The notes under the pieces are model-generated. The model did not search any database, was not told the DNA's origin, and was given only the letters and a program-made list of their open reading frames with translations. The translations under genes were made by a program, and so were the position numbers. This document shows positions 18,499 to 29,511 of a DNA stretch of 64,000 bases, one piece after another. The stretch comes from an uncultured Pseudophaeobacter sp. (GTDB lineage Bacteria; Pseudomonadota; Alphaproteobacteria; Rhodobacterales; Rhodobacteraceae): NCBI GenBank assembly GCA_905479575.1, contig CAJQNB010000005.1, positions 62,001 to 126,000 on the forward strand, given 5' to 3'. Within the stretch, counting starts at the first letter, position 1, and each line of letters opens with the position of its first letter.

Positions 18499-20049
18499 AT
18501 GCCAGGCCTTGCGAATCCAGTTCTTGAAAGTATCGATTGGGGGCATTCCGCGAGAAATATCGAAGTTGACTCACGAAGTGATTTCATTTTGGCACCTCAT
18601 CTAGATATCGTATTTCGGGACAAGTCCGCCGATCTGATTGAGCAACTGAAGTCTAGACTTTCTGCTGGTAGCTTCGAACCTCAGTTACCCATAACAATCG
18701 GCGCACCCAAGCAAGGCGTTTTAACACGTCCCGGTTCAATCCTCCTGCCGCAAGACCGCTTACTATATCAGGGTCTCCTTGAAGACATGCTGCCCGAAAT
18801 TGAAGCTCAGTTTGATCGGACGCGTTCGTTTAGCCACGTACCTTCTGGTGAGGCGGATCGTTTGTTCGAGCCTTCTTTTGAAGGCTGGAATACTTTTCAA
18901 CGAAGATTCGAAGCAATTTGCGGAGACTCAGCGTTTGTCCTGCAATGTGATGTCGCAAACTACTTTGACACCCTTCCACAGCATAACCTCATTAACGCCT
19001 TAGAAGGCTGTGGGTGTCGTACCGAGAGCGTAAGGCTCATGGAAAAACTATTGTCGGCCTACAGGCAGAAAAGCTCTCAAGGTATTATCCAAGGGGTTTT
19101 TCCTTCTGATGTTCTTGGAAATTTCTACCTTACTGATTTTGATGCATACTGTAGCTTGGTTGATCGCCCTTCTGCTAGGTATGTCGATGATTTTTACATT
19201 GGATTTCAAACCGAATTAGACGCCAAAATCTTCCTGAACGGGATGATAGAAAGAATGCGTAAAGTCGGATTGGCGCTGAACCCGATGAAGACGCGAATCT
19301 GTGCATCACAAGAACTTCTATTTGAGCATCGGGAGGTGGATCGACTTTTCGGAGAAGCCAGAGACGAAGTTGAAGCCGCGCGCGATCTCGTTGAAAATGG
19401 CGGCTATGGTTTTCAAGGCGATTGGATAAACTCGGATGACGTGGAAGAGGCAATTGCTGATGGGTTGGATGAAGAACTACTCGCCGTCCGTGCTCTACTA
19501 GATTATCCAGACGAAACTCAAGAGCTTGCGGAAAAGATAGATAGATTTGCCTTACCCTATCTGAGGGCCGCAGGCGACGACTACGGTGTCGAGAGAGCTT
19601 TCAATGGTTTGACGCACCGGCCACACCTTACACGCCAATATTTCTCATATCTCAACCATTTCGCACGGATACATCCTGATGTCCGACTTAGAATAGAAGG
19701 TTTGATCCGTGCGAATGGCTTTCATCTTGACTACCAGAGAATGTACCACATGGCAGGTATAATGGCGTGCAATACGGTATCTGCTGATGCAGTAGCCCAT
19801 GTCATGTCTTGGTTTCGAAACCGCCGGATAGGTGGGCATACCCGCGCGATTGCGGCGGTTTTTGCATGCAAGTTTGGAACTGCTCGAGAGAGGCGTGAAA
19901 TTCGGGCAGCTTACGATGAAGAGGTTCCCTACGTGCAAGCCGCGATTCTCTATAGTTCCCAGTTTTTTACAGTTGCTGAGAAGCGGACGATGAAAACGGC
20001 GTGGAAAGGTCACTCTGATCTCAACGCACTGATATCAGCGGCAATTTGA
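18499..20049 (+). CDS. Orphan reverse transcriptase of the Abi / unknown-group (defence RT) type
   Basis: 516 residues from the ATG at 18499, which has AAGGA 9 bases upstream. RT motifs in order: finger region TRPGSILLPQDRLLYQGLLE (77-96), motif A CDVANYFDTL with Asp151, motif B GIIQGVFPSDVLGN (195-208), and motif C RYVDDFYIGF with Asp230 and Asp231. Both catalytic Asp sites are intact. From about residue 290 to the end there is a long, mostly helical region with no maturase, HNH or nuclease motif, unlike group II intron RTs; no retron msr-msd is obvious. This architecture fits the antiviral DRT/UG/Abi classes. Codons are more A/T-rich than the flanking genes, suggesting transfer. Subtype not assigned. 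Confidence 0.85.
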   Translation: MPGLANPVLESIDWGHSARNIEVDSRSDFILAPHLDIVFRDKSADLIEQLKSRLSAGSFEPQLPITIGAPKQGVLTRPGSILLPQDRLLYQGLLEDMLPEIEAQFDRTRSFSHVPSGEADRLFEPSFEGWNTFQRRFEAICGDSAFVLQCDVANYFDTLPQHNLINALEGCGCRTESVRLMEKLLSAYRQKSSQGIIQGVFPSDVLGNFYLTDFDAYCSLVDRPSARYVDDFYIGFQTELDAKIFLNGMIERMRKVGLALNPMKTRICASQELLFEHREVDRLFGEARDEVEAARDLVENGGYGFQGDWINSDDVEEAIADGLDEELLAVRALLDYPDETQELAEKIDRFALPYLRAAGDDYGVERAFNGLTHRPHLTRQYFSYLNHFARIHPDVRLRIEGLIRANGFHLDYQRMYHMAGIMACNTVSADAVAHVMSWFRNRRIGGHTRAIAAVFACKFGTARERREIRAAYDEEVPYVQAAILYSSQFFTVAEKRTMKTAWKGHSDLNALISAAI

Positions 20050-20116
20050 TTGTATGCTTCAAAGTTTTCCGATTAAGCGCTTTGTCTGCTTTGAATCGTG
20101 AACTGTCGACTTTGGC

Positions 20117-20221
20117 ATGCTCCTAGATGTCACCAATGTGACGTTCGCAGAACTTAGCAAAGCACGCGACTTGTGCCAAGCAGCCGCAGGACCAGAAACA
20201 TCCCAGTTTTTTGAAAGTTGA
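20117..20221 (+). CDS. Possible 34-residue peptide between the RT and its neighbour
   Basis: An open frame from an ATG at 20117 whose TGA abuts the first possible start of the next gene (TGA then ATG at 20222). The peptide contains FAELSKARDLCQAAAGP, which could form a helix. No ribosome-binding site is visible, so this may be chance or the remnant of a longer gene. The rest of the 172-base gap after the RT shows nothing clear. Confidence 0.2.
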   Translation: MLLDVTNVTFAELSKARDLCQAAAGPETSQFFES

Positions 20222-20233
20222 ATGAGGGCTAGA

Positions 20234-20737
20234 ATGGCGCAAAGCAGATATGAAGAACTTCAACAGATAACGAAGAAATATGGGGATGAAACTTGGAGTT
20301 TCCATAAGATGGTGAAGGACATTGGCCCCATGATTTTGGAGGCATATATTTCCTATCTCGGTGGGCCGAAGACGGCTGCAGTTGCAGTCCCACCAAGCGA
20401 CGGTTTTGACCCGAGAATATGCTACCGAGGAGAAGCCTTTGACTGCTATGGGAATGGCACATTGTTTCTCGAACCGATCCGCATGGGTGTCTGCACTGAA
20501 ATAGGGAATTTGTTGGACAGTGGGGCAACATGGGTTCGCACGATCCTAGTATTTCACCCCTCTTCGGGTGGACTACGCCTCACAGTGGGCAATCGTGAAC
20601 GCCGCTTCCAAGTCGCCGCTCACTCGAAGTCAGTGTCATCCGAAATATGTGAAGCGATTTTCCAAGATGCTCGGGAAGCTTTCTCGCTTGAACTAGATGA
20701 AGCTCAAGGTCGTTCAACCATCGGGTTTATCACGTAA
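20234..20737 (+). CDS. Unknown protein next to the reverse transcriptase
   Basis: 167 residues from the ATG at 20234 (GAGGG just upstream); an ATG at 20222 would add four residues. I do not recognise a family. The N-terminus is helical (YEELQQITKKYGDETWSFHK), the middle has a beta-rich segment around CYRGEAFDCYGNGTLFLEP and TILVFHPSSGGLRLTVGNRE, and there is no signal peptide or membrane helix. It lies 184 bases after the RT on the same strand, shares its A/T-richer composition, and both are absent from the surrounding core logic. It is a candidate accessory protein of the RT, or simply a passenger gene. Confidence 0.6.
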   Translation: MAQSRYEELQQITKKYGDETWSFHKMVKDIGPMILEAYISYLGGPKTAAVAVPPSDGFDPRICYRGEAFDCYGNGTLFLEPIRMGVCTEIGNLLDSGATWVRTILVFHPSSGGLRLTVGNRERRFQVAAHSKSVSSEICEAIFQDAREAFSLELDEAQGRSTIGFIT

Positions 20738-20992
20738 CATGGTCAAGTTGGGGTTTGTCGTTTAGCTGGGCTCAGAACATCCAGCATTGCCGTTTGACTG
20801 AATGTCCGCTTCGGAGAACCGTCCGGACTTTGCAAAGGTCGCTACCTGCGCATTGCTGAGATTGAGTTCGGTGCCGCATCTGGTAAGATTTCAGAGCGGG
20901 CCTTTTGTGCCCCCACCGATTGCGGCTTTTGCAACGTCTGCAGCATGGCCATTCGCAGGCCCGGCAGGAAACGGACCTTTGTAAACAAAACA
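20738..20992. other. Non-coding stretch at the right side of the RT insertion
   Basis: About 250 bases with no supportable gene. It contains GAATGTCCGCTTCGG near 20810, a type of sequence common in decayed intergenic DNA of this bacterial group. Composition returns to GC-rich across this stretch, so the right border of the insertion probably lies here. No direct repeat with the left side was found by eye. Confidence 0.4.
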
Positions 20993-21016
20993 GCCCAAAG
21001 CGCGCAGGCTTTGGGC
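20993..21016 (-). terminator. Rho-independent terminator of the Hint-domain gene
   Basis: 9-bp inverted repeat GCCCAAAGC/GCTTTGGGC with a 6-base loop. On the minus strand it is followed by TGTTTTGTTT. It lies 50 bases past the stop of the Hint gene. Confidence 0.8.
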
Positions 21017-21065
21017 AGCTTGTGATCAGGTTTACAGCCCGGTCTGGGCCCAAAATCGTGGCGTA

Positions 21066-21728
21066 TTACATCTGAAAGGCACCTGGAGACGTCATTGGCA
21101 GTGCGCCAGTCATCATCACAGCCTCGGCGGTGGTCATCGCCTCGATCAGGGCACAGGCCTCTTCGATGGGCAATACCTTGTAGATGTCCTCTTGCAGATC
21201 GACCCCGATGGTCAGCAGGTCGCGCGGTGCCGGGCAATATCCCAGCAGACCTGCCTCAAGGTAGATCACCTCATCCTGTTCAAAACGCGGCGTGATCAGT
21301 TGCAAGTGATTGTCCGGATGCAACCGGCAAATTCCCCGGTAGCCCTCCAGGGTCGAGGCTGGCACTACGGCAAAGGGGTCGCCCTGGTGATCCTCGATCA
21401 GGTCGCTTTCCATCAGCACGCCCTGATCGGGCATCAGCCACATGGGCACCCGGTTGTTCAGCGCATCGCGGGGGATATGCATGGGGCAGCGGGTCGGGTC
21501 GATCTCCCCCGCTTCCAGCTGCACGGTCTCGCGCACCATTTCGACCACGGTCTGCATGCCATGATCAAAGGTCAGCACCTTGTCGCCGGCACAGAGCGCC
21601 TCAACCGGGCGCCAGCCCAGGTTCGACGCCACATGGGTGCCGCTGAGAAACCCGCCCTGACCTACAGAAACAGGCGGAACCGACAGTTCTGCGCCAAAGC
21701 TCAGGCGTTTTTGAAACCAATCCAGCAT
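21066..21728 (-). CDS. Hint-domain protein (Hedgehog/intein-like, Hint_2)
   Basis: 220 residues. The segment GTHVASNLGWRPVEALCAGDKVLTFDHG (residues 30-57) matches the start of Hint domains, and the C-terminal part has LHPDNHLQLITP. Hint domains normally self-cleave, with a Cys or Ser at the start of the block; here the preceding residues are GGFLSGT, without the usual Cys, so cleavage activity is doubtful. Rhodobacterales carry many such short Hint proteins, often of unknown role, sometimes fused to secreted domains. Stand-alone gene. Confidence 0.82.
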   Translation of the reverse strand: MLDWFQKRLSFGAELSVPPVSVGQGGFLSGTHVASNLGWRPVEALCAGDKVLTFDHGMQTVVEMVRETVQLEAGEIDPTRCPMHIPRDALNNRVPMWLMPDQGVLMESDLIEDHQGDPFAVVPASTLEGYRGICRLHPDNHLQLITPRFEQDEVIYLEAGLLGYCPAPRDLLTIGVDLQEDIYKVLPIEEACALIEAMTTAEAVMMTGALPMTSPGAFQM

Positions 21729-21825
21729 TTCGATCTCTCCTCTGCGGCGGCACAGTCACCCTGGGGGCGAAAGTGCTGCTATCCTTGTCTGGCCAGTCAA
21801 ACCGGAGAGAATCTATGGTGCGATC

Positions 21826-22515
21826 TCACGTGGTTGGACGGCCTGTTTGATCCAAGGCTAGGTCGAAATCGTTAAAAGAATATTCAAATCGTATTATTTC
21901 TTCTCGGCAGGCCTGGGCAAGTGCCTCTTGGGTCTGCTCATCATAGTAGCCGCGCCAGTCCCGGTGCCGCTCAGAAGTGTTTTCACGGGGCAGTTCCAGC
22001 GTGAATCCGAGGTGATCAAACAGCGGCGCGGCATCGGTGCTGAACTGTTCCAGCCGGATATAAAGCTGGCACTGCTCGCGACCATCCGCCCGGCGCATAT
22101 AGCTGGGTGCGCTGTGGGTTTCAAAGCTGCGCAGGATCACTGGATGCAGTATAAAATCTTTAAATTCCAACCTCTTGGAAAGCAAAACTGCCGGATGGTC
22201 AAAGCCCTGCCCCCGCAGCCAGTGATAGTAGCTCACCGCGCGATCCCAGGGATTGCGCACCAGAGTAAAGGTGAAGAGGTCGCGCATCTCCTGCTCGGGG
22301 ATCAGCCCGGTGAGATCGGCAAGGGTGGAGTGTTTCCACAAGCGGCCCGCCGTTTTCACCCCCTGCAAACGGCGACGGCGTTTGCTGGCCTTTGGGGTAT
22401 CCCCCAGCATCATATCGTCGCGCATGGCCCGCGCCTCCAGCGCCAAAGCCAGGGCCGTGCCGCCGGTTTTGGGGATATGTATGAACAGAAATTTACGGCC
22501 GCGTGACAGGATCAT
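21826..22515 (-). CDS. Sulfotransferase family 2 protein
   Basis: 229 residues. The PAPS-binding 5'-phosphosulfate loop is seen as FLFIHIPKTGGTAL (residues 9-22), and the 3'-phosphate motif as LVRNPWDRAVSYYHWL (near 85-100). These are hallmarks of the carbohydrate/chondroitin-type sulfotransferase family. It would transfer sulfate from PAPS to a polysaccharide or other acceptor. It is monocistronic and no polysaccharide cluster is adjacent, so the acceptor is unknown. Confidence 0.85.
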   Translation of the reverse strand: MILSRGRKFLFIHIPKTGGTALALALEARAMRDDMMLGDTPKASKRRRRLQGVKTAGRLWKHSTLADLTGLIPEQEMRDLFTFTLVRNPWDRAVSYYHWLRGQGFDHPAVLLSKRLEFKDFILHPVILRSFETHSAPSYMRRADGREQCQLYIRLEQFSTDAAPLFDHLGFTLELPRENTSERHRDWRGYYDEQTQEALAQACREEIIRFEYSFNDFDLALDQTGRPTT

Positions 22516-22868
22516 GGCATCAGGCTACGCCATCCCAAGGCAGAAGAAAACGCCTGCGGACTGGTCGCTAAGACGCACTTAGCTACTGGTCTGCGGCGTT
22601 GCCTCGCCCTGCGCTGTTGGTACTTTGTGGTGGCGATGACATCCGAGCCGAGGTTGCGCCACACTGGGGCCACTCACAACAGCGCGTTGTCGGTCTGCCA
22701 GATCTGGTGGCCTGGTTATTTGCAGTCTCATCCAAATGATCGATGCAGTGCAACCGCCCCCACGGCTGTCCGACAGAGAGCTGGAAAAAGTAGCGTTTGG
22801 CCACTGCGCCCGAGCCTTTGTCAGCCGCGCGGGCGCAGTGAAAACAGGTTAGGTGAGCAGGACGCGGG
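22516..22868. other. 353-base gap without a supportable gene
   Basis: An open frame crosses this stretch on the minus strand (22583-23032), but it overlaps the tmpB 3' end in another frame and its translation shows no domain. No hairpin with a T-run was seen after tmpB. It may be a decayed gene remnant. Confidence 0.4.
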
Positions 22869-25551
<2,683 letters not shown>

Positions 25552-25698
25552 CAGTGAGAAGAATACCGTCTTAGGACCAGGATCCATTCGTTCTGAGCCT
25601 AGATTATTGGCGCTGATATTGCCAAAACCGCACTTCTTTCGTTTTGCAGAAATGTCTTTTATTCCGGAGGCGCACCTGCTTGTGTATTTCTGCTTTGT

Positions 25699-27192
25699 TC
25701 AATTCAGTTGCGACAAAAATTCCTCGGCAATCGTCAAATGGTAGTCCTTGTTTTCACGCTTCATCCGCTCTGCTGTGCGGCACATCATCGCCCAACGCGG
25801 GTTCTTTGCGAGCGCATCTGAATGCTTCAAAATGAAACGCCAATACAATCCGTCCCAGACCTCCGTCCAAGGCCCTTTGTCCCAGTGGCTCATTTTCCGG
25901 ATGTAGTTTGAGCCGGAGAAGTAAGGCTTGGTGGTGATCAACCCGCCATCGGCGTGCTGGCTCATGGCATATACATTGGGAACCATGACCCAATCGTAGC
26001 TGTCCACGAACATCTCCGTGAACCAACGATAAACGTCGTCCGGGTCAATCTCGCAAAGAAACATGAAGCCGCCCAGCACCATCAGCCGCTCGATATGGTG
26101 GCAATAACCGGTCGCGAGCACGCGCCGGATCGTGTCGTCTAGCGGGGCAATGCCGGTTGTGCCGTCGTAGAAGGACTTGGGCATGGGGCGGCGGTGTCCC
26201 CAGTGGTTGGTTTGCCGCATGGGGACACCGAGCTCATCGTAGGTGGCACGGATAAATTCGCGCCAACCGATGATTTGACGGAGAAAACCTTCCAGCGAAT
26301 TCAGAGGGATATCCCTGCGCTTTGCATAGGCAAGCGTGCTGTCCAGCACCTGGCGCGGGGTTAGCAGCCCGATATTCAGCACAGGGGTTAGAATGGCATG
26401 CCAAAGCCAGCTTTCACCTTCGACAATCGCATCCTCAAAATCGCCGAACCGATCAAGCCGCCGCTCGAGGAACTGATCGAACCAAGCGGCGGCAGCCGCG
26501 TGCGAGGTCGGATAGTAGAGCTTTTCCAAACGGCCTATCGCCTTCGGGAATTCGGCAAGAACGCTTGCTTTTGCGGCCTCATCGATGGCGTCAGGGGCGG
26601 GCCAATCAATCCAGGGCAGGCTTGCCAGCAGTGCCTTTGGCACCTTCTTGCGGTTGTCCTGGTCAAAGCTCCACTTTCCGCCTAGGGGTTGGTCATCCTC
26701 CATCAAAACATCCAGGCGGCGACGCTGGCGTTTATAGAAATCTGCCATGAACCAGCGCTTACGGCCCTGCGACCATTCAATATTGTCGCCCCGGCTGTTC
26801 AGAAAGCCAGGAGAGGGCAGGATATCAAGTGCGATGCCTGTGTCCTTTGCAGCCGCATGAAGGCGACGCTCGGCAATGAAATCAACCGGGTCAGCCATGA
26901 CCACTTCGGTGATCTCTTGCTCCCTTAGGCTTTGGAAAAGCCGCAGGCACGCCCCCTTTTGCCCGTCATATGGAAAGATCTCAGCATCCATCCCTTGTTT
27001 CACCAGCGCCTGGTGATAGCGCGCCATACCGGCCCGATGCAGCCAAAGCTTTTGACGGTGCATCCTGGCCGGATATTGTGGGTCGCCAAAAAAGAGCGGG
27101 TCTTCGAAAAGAACCACATGTTTTACAGGGGGAAGCAGGGCCGGATGGTCAGCAAATAGCTGATTTGGCAGCAGGATGGCGGCTTTAGTCAT
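25699..27192 (-). CDS. FeS bacterial cryptochrome/photolyase (CryB/PhrB family)
   Basis: 497 residues from ATG 27192. The N-terminal Rossmann domain (AILLPNQLFADHPAL) and the C-terminal FAD domain (ETGYCHH-like GYCHHIERLMVLGGF, then ADGGLITTKPYFSGSNYI and GPWTEVWDGLYW) match the deoxyribodipyrimidine photolyase-related group that binds a 4Fe-4S cluster and repairs (6-4) photoproducts or senses light. Cys residues in GYCHH, LCEID and MMCRTA are candidate cluster ligands; not all four were assigned. The start overlaps the stop of the DUF2256 gene by ATGA, forming a three-gene photolyase operon. Confidence 0.9.
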   Translation of the reverse strand: MTKAAILLPNQLFADHPALLPPVKHVVLFEDPLFFGDPQYPARMHRQKLWLHRAGMARYHQALVKQGMDAEIFPYDGQKGACLRLFQSLREQEITEVVMADPVDFIAERRLHAAAKDTGIALDILPSPGFLNSRGDNIEWSQGRKRWFMADFYKRQRRRLDVLMEDDQPLGGKWSFDQDNRKKVPKALLASLPWIDWPAPDAIDEAAKASVLAEFPKAIGRLEKLYYPTSHAAAAAWFDQFLERRLDRFGDFEDAIVEGESWLWHAILTPVLNIGLLTPRQVLDSTLAYAKRRDIPLNSLEGFLRQIIGWREFIRATYDELGVPMRQTNHWGHRRPMPKSFYDGTTGIAPLDDTIRRVLATGYCHHIERLMVLGGFMFLCEIDPDDVYRWFTEMFVDSYDWVMVPNVYAMSQHADGGLITTKPYFSGSNYIRKMSHWDKGPWTEVWDGLYWRFILKHSDALAKNPRWAMMCRTAERMKRENKDYHLTIAEEFLSQLN

Positions 27193-27326
27193 GAGGATGC
27201 CCTGCAGCGTTTGGAGCAATATTTCACCTCGTTCCAGACCTTCGCCCATTTCTTGCGCCAGACAAAGGGGCGGCTACAGGCGGGGCAGATCTTCTGAGGC
27301 AAATCCGATTTCTTTTGGTGTTTCAC
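27189..27326 (-). CDS. DUF2256 zinc-ribbon-like small protein
   Basis: 45 residues, starting with GTG at 27326. Two Cys pairs are evident: KICPACSRP and VKYCSKRCRAS, a CxxC...CxxxC pattern expected to bind zinc, with WRKKWAKVW between them. This matches DUF2256. Its GTG overlaps the stop of the upstream photolyase (GTGA) and its TGA overlaps the ATG of the FeS photolyase gene (ATGA), so the three proteins are translated in a coupled way. DUF2256 is often linked to this photolyase group (recalled, not searched); function unknown. Confidence 0.88.
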   Translation of the reverse strand: MKHQKKSDLPQKICPACSRPFVWRKKWAKVWNEVKYCSKRCRASS

Positions 27327-28831
27327 GACGTCTCTCCAAAAGGCAGGCTCAATTGGTCAGAGCGTTTCGGTGCAGGTGCCTTACGCCTGGAACGGTTCTT
27401 TCGGCTAGCATGTTTGATCACGATCGCCTCGGCCTGCGCGCGAAACTCCGGGCGGCGCCGAACCTCCCAGATCTTTTCACGCGCGGCTTTTGCGGCTGCC
27501 ATATGATCAAAAATTCGTTCGGGATAATCGTGACCGATCACCTCTGCCGCGTTATCTGCCGCCCATGGTTCATGGAGATACTGATCGGGAATCTGCGCCA
27601 GTTCCGGCAGCCAGGTGCGAATGAAAGTGCCCGTGGGATCCTGATCAAATCCCTGCTTCACCGGGTTATAAATTCGGACAGTATTGATGCCCGTGGTGCC
27701 TGATTGCATCTGCACTTGGCTCCAGTGAATGCCCGGTTCGTAATCGGTGAACATCCGCGCCAGATGCAGCCCCGGTGCACGCCAGTCGAGCCAAAGGTGA
27801 TAGGAAGCCACCGCCATGAGCATTGCGCGCATGCGGAAATTCAGCCAGCCCGTGGCTTGCAGCGACCGCATGCAGGCATCCAGAAATGGGTAGCCGGTTT
27901 CCCCTTTTTTCCAAGCCTCTAGCCGTGCGACGTCGGGCGTTCTGGGGCGCAGATCGTCATACAGCCGGTGGAGATTTTCGAACTCAACCCGCGGCTCGTC
28001 TTCAAGCTTTTGAATGAAATGGCAATGCCAGTGCAATCTTCCTGAAAAGGACCGCAACGACTTCCGCCAGGTTTTGTTGGCGGGGGGCAAGGCGCGCCGC
28101 CGTGCCTCATTGGCCTGCGTCACTTCACGCATCGAAACCGCGCCCCAGGCCAGATACGGAGAAAGCCGTGAACAGGCGGAGACGCCATCAACCGGGCTGG
28201 ACATGGCGCGCTGATATTGCTCACCCCGTTGTTGAAGAAAGCTCTCCAACCGCTCTTGCCCAGCCCGTCGCCCCCCGGTCTGCCGCCCCGGACAGTGATC
28301 TGATCCAAGACCCAGATCCCGGGCCGAGGGTATCGGCCCCGGCACACTCTCTACTGGGGCGAGATGCGGCGCAGACGCACAGGGCTGGGCCATCAGTCGA
28401 TCCCAACGCGTCGCCCAACCGTCGCGAGACTGAAGCCGCCGCCAAACACCATGGTTCTGCAGTTCATGCCAAGGCACCCCTTTGTCGCGACACCAGGCCG
28501 CGACCTGTTGATCCCGCCGAAAGGTCCAGCCATTGCCAGTTTCCTCATGCGACCAGAGCGCCGAGAGCGCTCCTTGGCGCGTCAATCCTTCCAAAATGTC
28601 AACGACCGCCCCCTGACGCACAACCAGCGGCTGGCCAAGCCGCCCAAGCTCTTCGCGCAGTTCTGCTAGCGTTTCCGCGATAAAGCCCCAGTGCCGAGGC
28701 GATGCATCAGGCTGCTGCCAAAGATCGGGCTCAACAACATAGAGCGGTAGAACCGGCCCGGCTCGTGCCGCACGGGCCAAGGCAGCATGATCCACCACAC
28801 GCAGATCTCGCTTGAACCAAACAACTTGCAT
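27323..28831 (-). CDS. Cryptochrome/photolyase family protein (FAD-binding)
   Basis: 502 residues from ATG 28831, preceded by GAGGTGG. The N-terminal antenna domain has VVWFKRDLRVVDHAAL; the FAD domain has SRLSPYLAWGAVSMRE, then ETGYPFLDACMRSLQATGW and the conserved Asn/Trp region WRAPGLHLARMFTDYEPGIHW (residues 370-390). It is longer than classical CPD photolyases by a basic C-terminal tail (KHASRKNRSRRKAPAPKRSD). It is likely a DNA repair photolyase or a proteobacterial cryptochrome. First gene of the phr-DUF2256-cryB operon. A TGATCC...TAAGAT element upstream may be an ECF-type promoter. Confidence 0.88.
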   Translation of the reverse strand: MQVVWFKRDLRVVDHAALARAARAGPVLPLYVVEPDLWQQPDASPRHWGFIAETLAELREELGRLGQPLVVRQGAVVDILEGLTRQGALSALWSHEETGNGWTFRRDQQVAAWCRDKGVPWHELQNHGVWRRLQSRDGWATRWDRLMAQPCASAPHLAPVESVPGPIPSARDLGLGSDHCPGRQTGGRRAGQERLESFLQQRGEQYQRAMSSPVDGVSACSRLSPYLAWGAVSMREVTQANEARRRALPPANKTWRKSLRSFSGRLHWHCHFIQKLEDEPRVEFENLHRLYDDLRPRTPDVARLEAWKKGETGYPFLDACMRSLQATGWLNFRMRAMLMAVASYHLWLDWRAPGLHLARMFTDYEPGIHWSQVQMQSGTTGINTVRIYNPVKQGFDQDPTGTFIRTWLPELAQIPDQYLHEPWAADNAAEVIGHDYPERIFDHMAAAKAAREKIWEVRRRPEFRAQAEAIVIKHASRKNRSRRKAPAPKRSDQLSLPFGETS

Positions 28832-28862
28832 GAGCCATCCACCTCTCGCTGTCAATCTTACC

Positions 28863-28892
28863 GATTACGTCAGTCAGCCTGGATCAGATCAC
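28863..28892 (-). promoter_or_regulatory. Possible ECF-type promoter of the photolyase operon
   Basis: On the minus strand TGATCC is followed 20 bases later by TAAGAT, ending about 25 bases before the photolyase start. RpoE/ChrR-type sigma factors that drive photolyase genes in Rhodobacter recognise TGATCC-like -35 elements, but the spacing here is a little longer than I recall for the consensus. Weak evidence. Confidence 0.3.
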
Positions 28893-29077
28893 CATGGTAT
28901 CGCTATGAATAATGGATGTAGCCACAATTTCTGTTTGGCGGTCATTCAAGCGTTGTGCAGCACTGATCAATTTCGGCTCCTAGCGGATCTCTGACACCTT
29001 TGGGATGGAAACCCAGCGCGTTTGTGGGGCCAATAGCGGCTCAGAGGCTGAGCCGACGACGCGGCCATTCGTCCAGA

Positions 29078-29509
29078 CTAACCCAAGGTCTGCAAACCTG
29101 GCTTGATCCGTTTTTGTCGACGTTTTCCAGCAAGATCGACGAGTCGTCTAAAGGTTGGGCACTCCATATGCGACGGAGCCGGGCAGTCGGCAACATGGCG
29201 AAGGGTATCGCGTAGCGCGGTGAGCTCTGCAATCTGCCGATCCAGTTCATCTGCACGGTCGTGCAGATCCTTTCTTGGCAGGTCGGGCTTTCCGCCTGGA
29301 CCGAACATTGCCGAGATGTCCTCAAGCGAGAAACCCGCCGCCTTCCCCATCGCGATCAGCGCAAGCTGCAAAAGCACATCGGGTTCGAACTGCCGTCTTA
29401 GCCCGTGTCGAGCCACCGAAGATATCAGACCAATCTCTTCGTAATAACGCAGTGCCGATGCCGGGATGCCGGCCTGACGCGACACCTCGCCGATATCGAT
29501 CAGTTTCAT
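29078..29509 (-). CDS. MerR family regulator (SoxR-like DNA binding), divergent from an MFS gene
   Basis: 143 residues from ATG 29509. The HTH is DIGEVSRQAGIPASALRYYEEIGL, residues 4-27, followed by RQFEPDVLLQLALIAMGKAAGFSLEDI and a dimerisation helix. Near the end, CPAPSHMEC has two Cys rather than SoxR's four-Cys iron-sulfur site, so redox sensing through an Fe-S cluster is unlikely. The intergenic operator resembles a SoxR box. It probably controls the divergent MFS exporter and itself. The basic C-terminus (GKRRQKRIKPG) is unusual. Confidence 0.88.
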   Translation of the reverse strand: MKLIDIGEVSRQAGIPASALRYYEEIGLISSVARHGLRRQFEPDVLLQLALIAMGKAAGFSLEDISAMFGPGGKPDLPRKDLHDRADELDRQIAELTALRDTLRHVADCPAPSHMECPTFRRLVDLAGKRRQKRIKPGLQTLG

Positions 29510-29511
29510 GA

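Noticed and set aside
18373..20049. Group II intron or retron
   Set aside because: No maturase/X or HNH region, no intron domain V-like hairpin noticed near the gene, and no recognisable msr-msd inverted repeats; the long helical C-terminus fits Abi/unknown-group RTs better.
29078..29509. Annotation as SoxR
   Set aside because: DNA-binding site is SoxR-like but the protein has only two Cys (C-x7-C) instead of the four-Cys Fe-S cluster motif.
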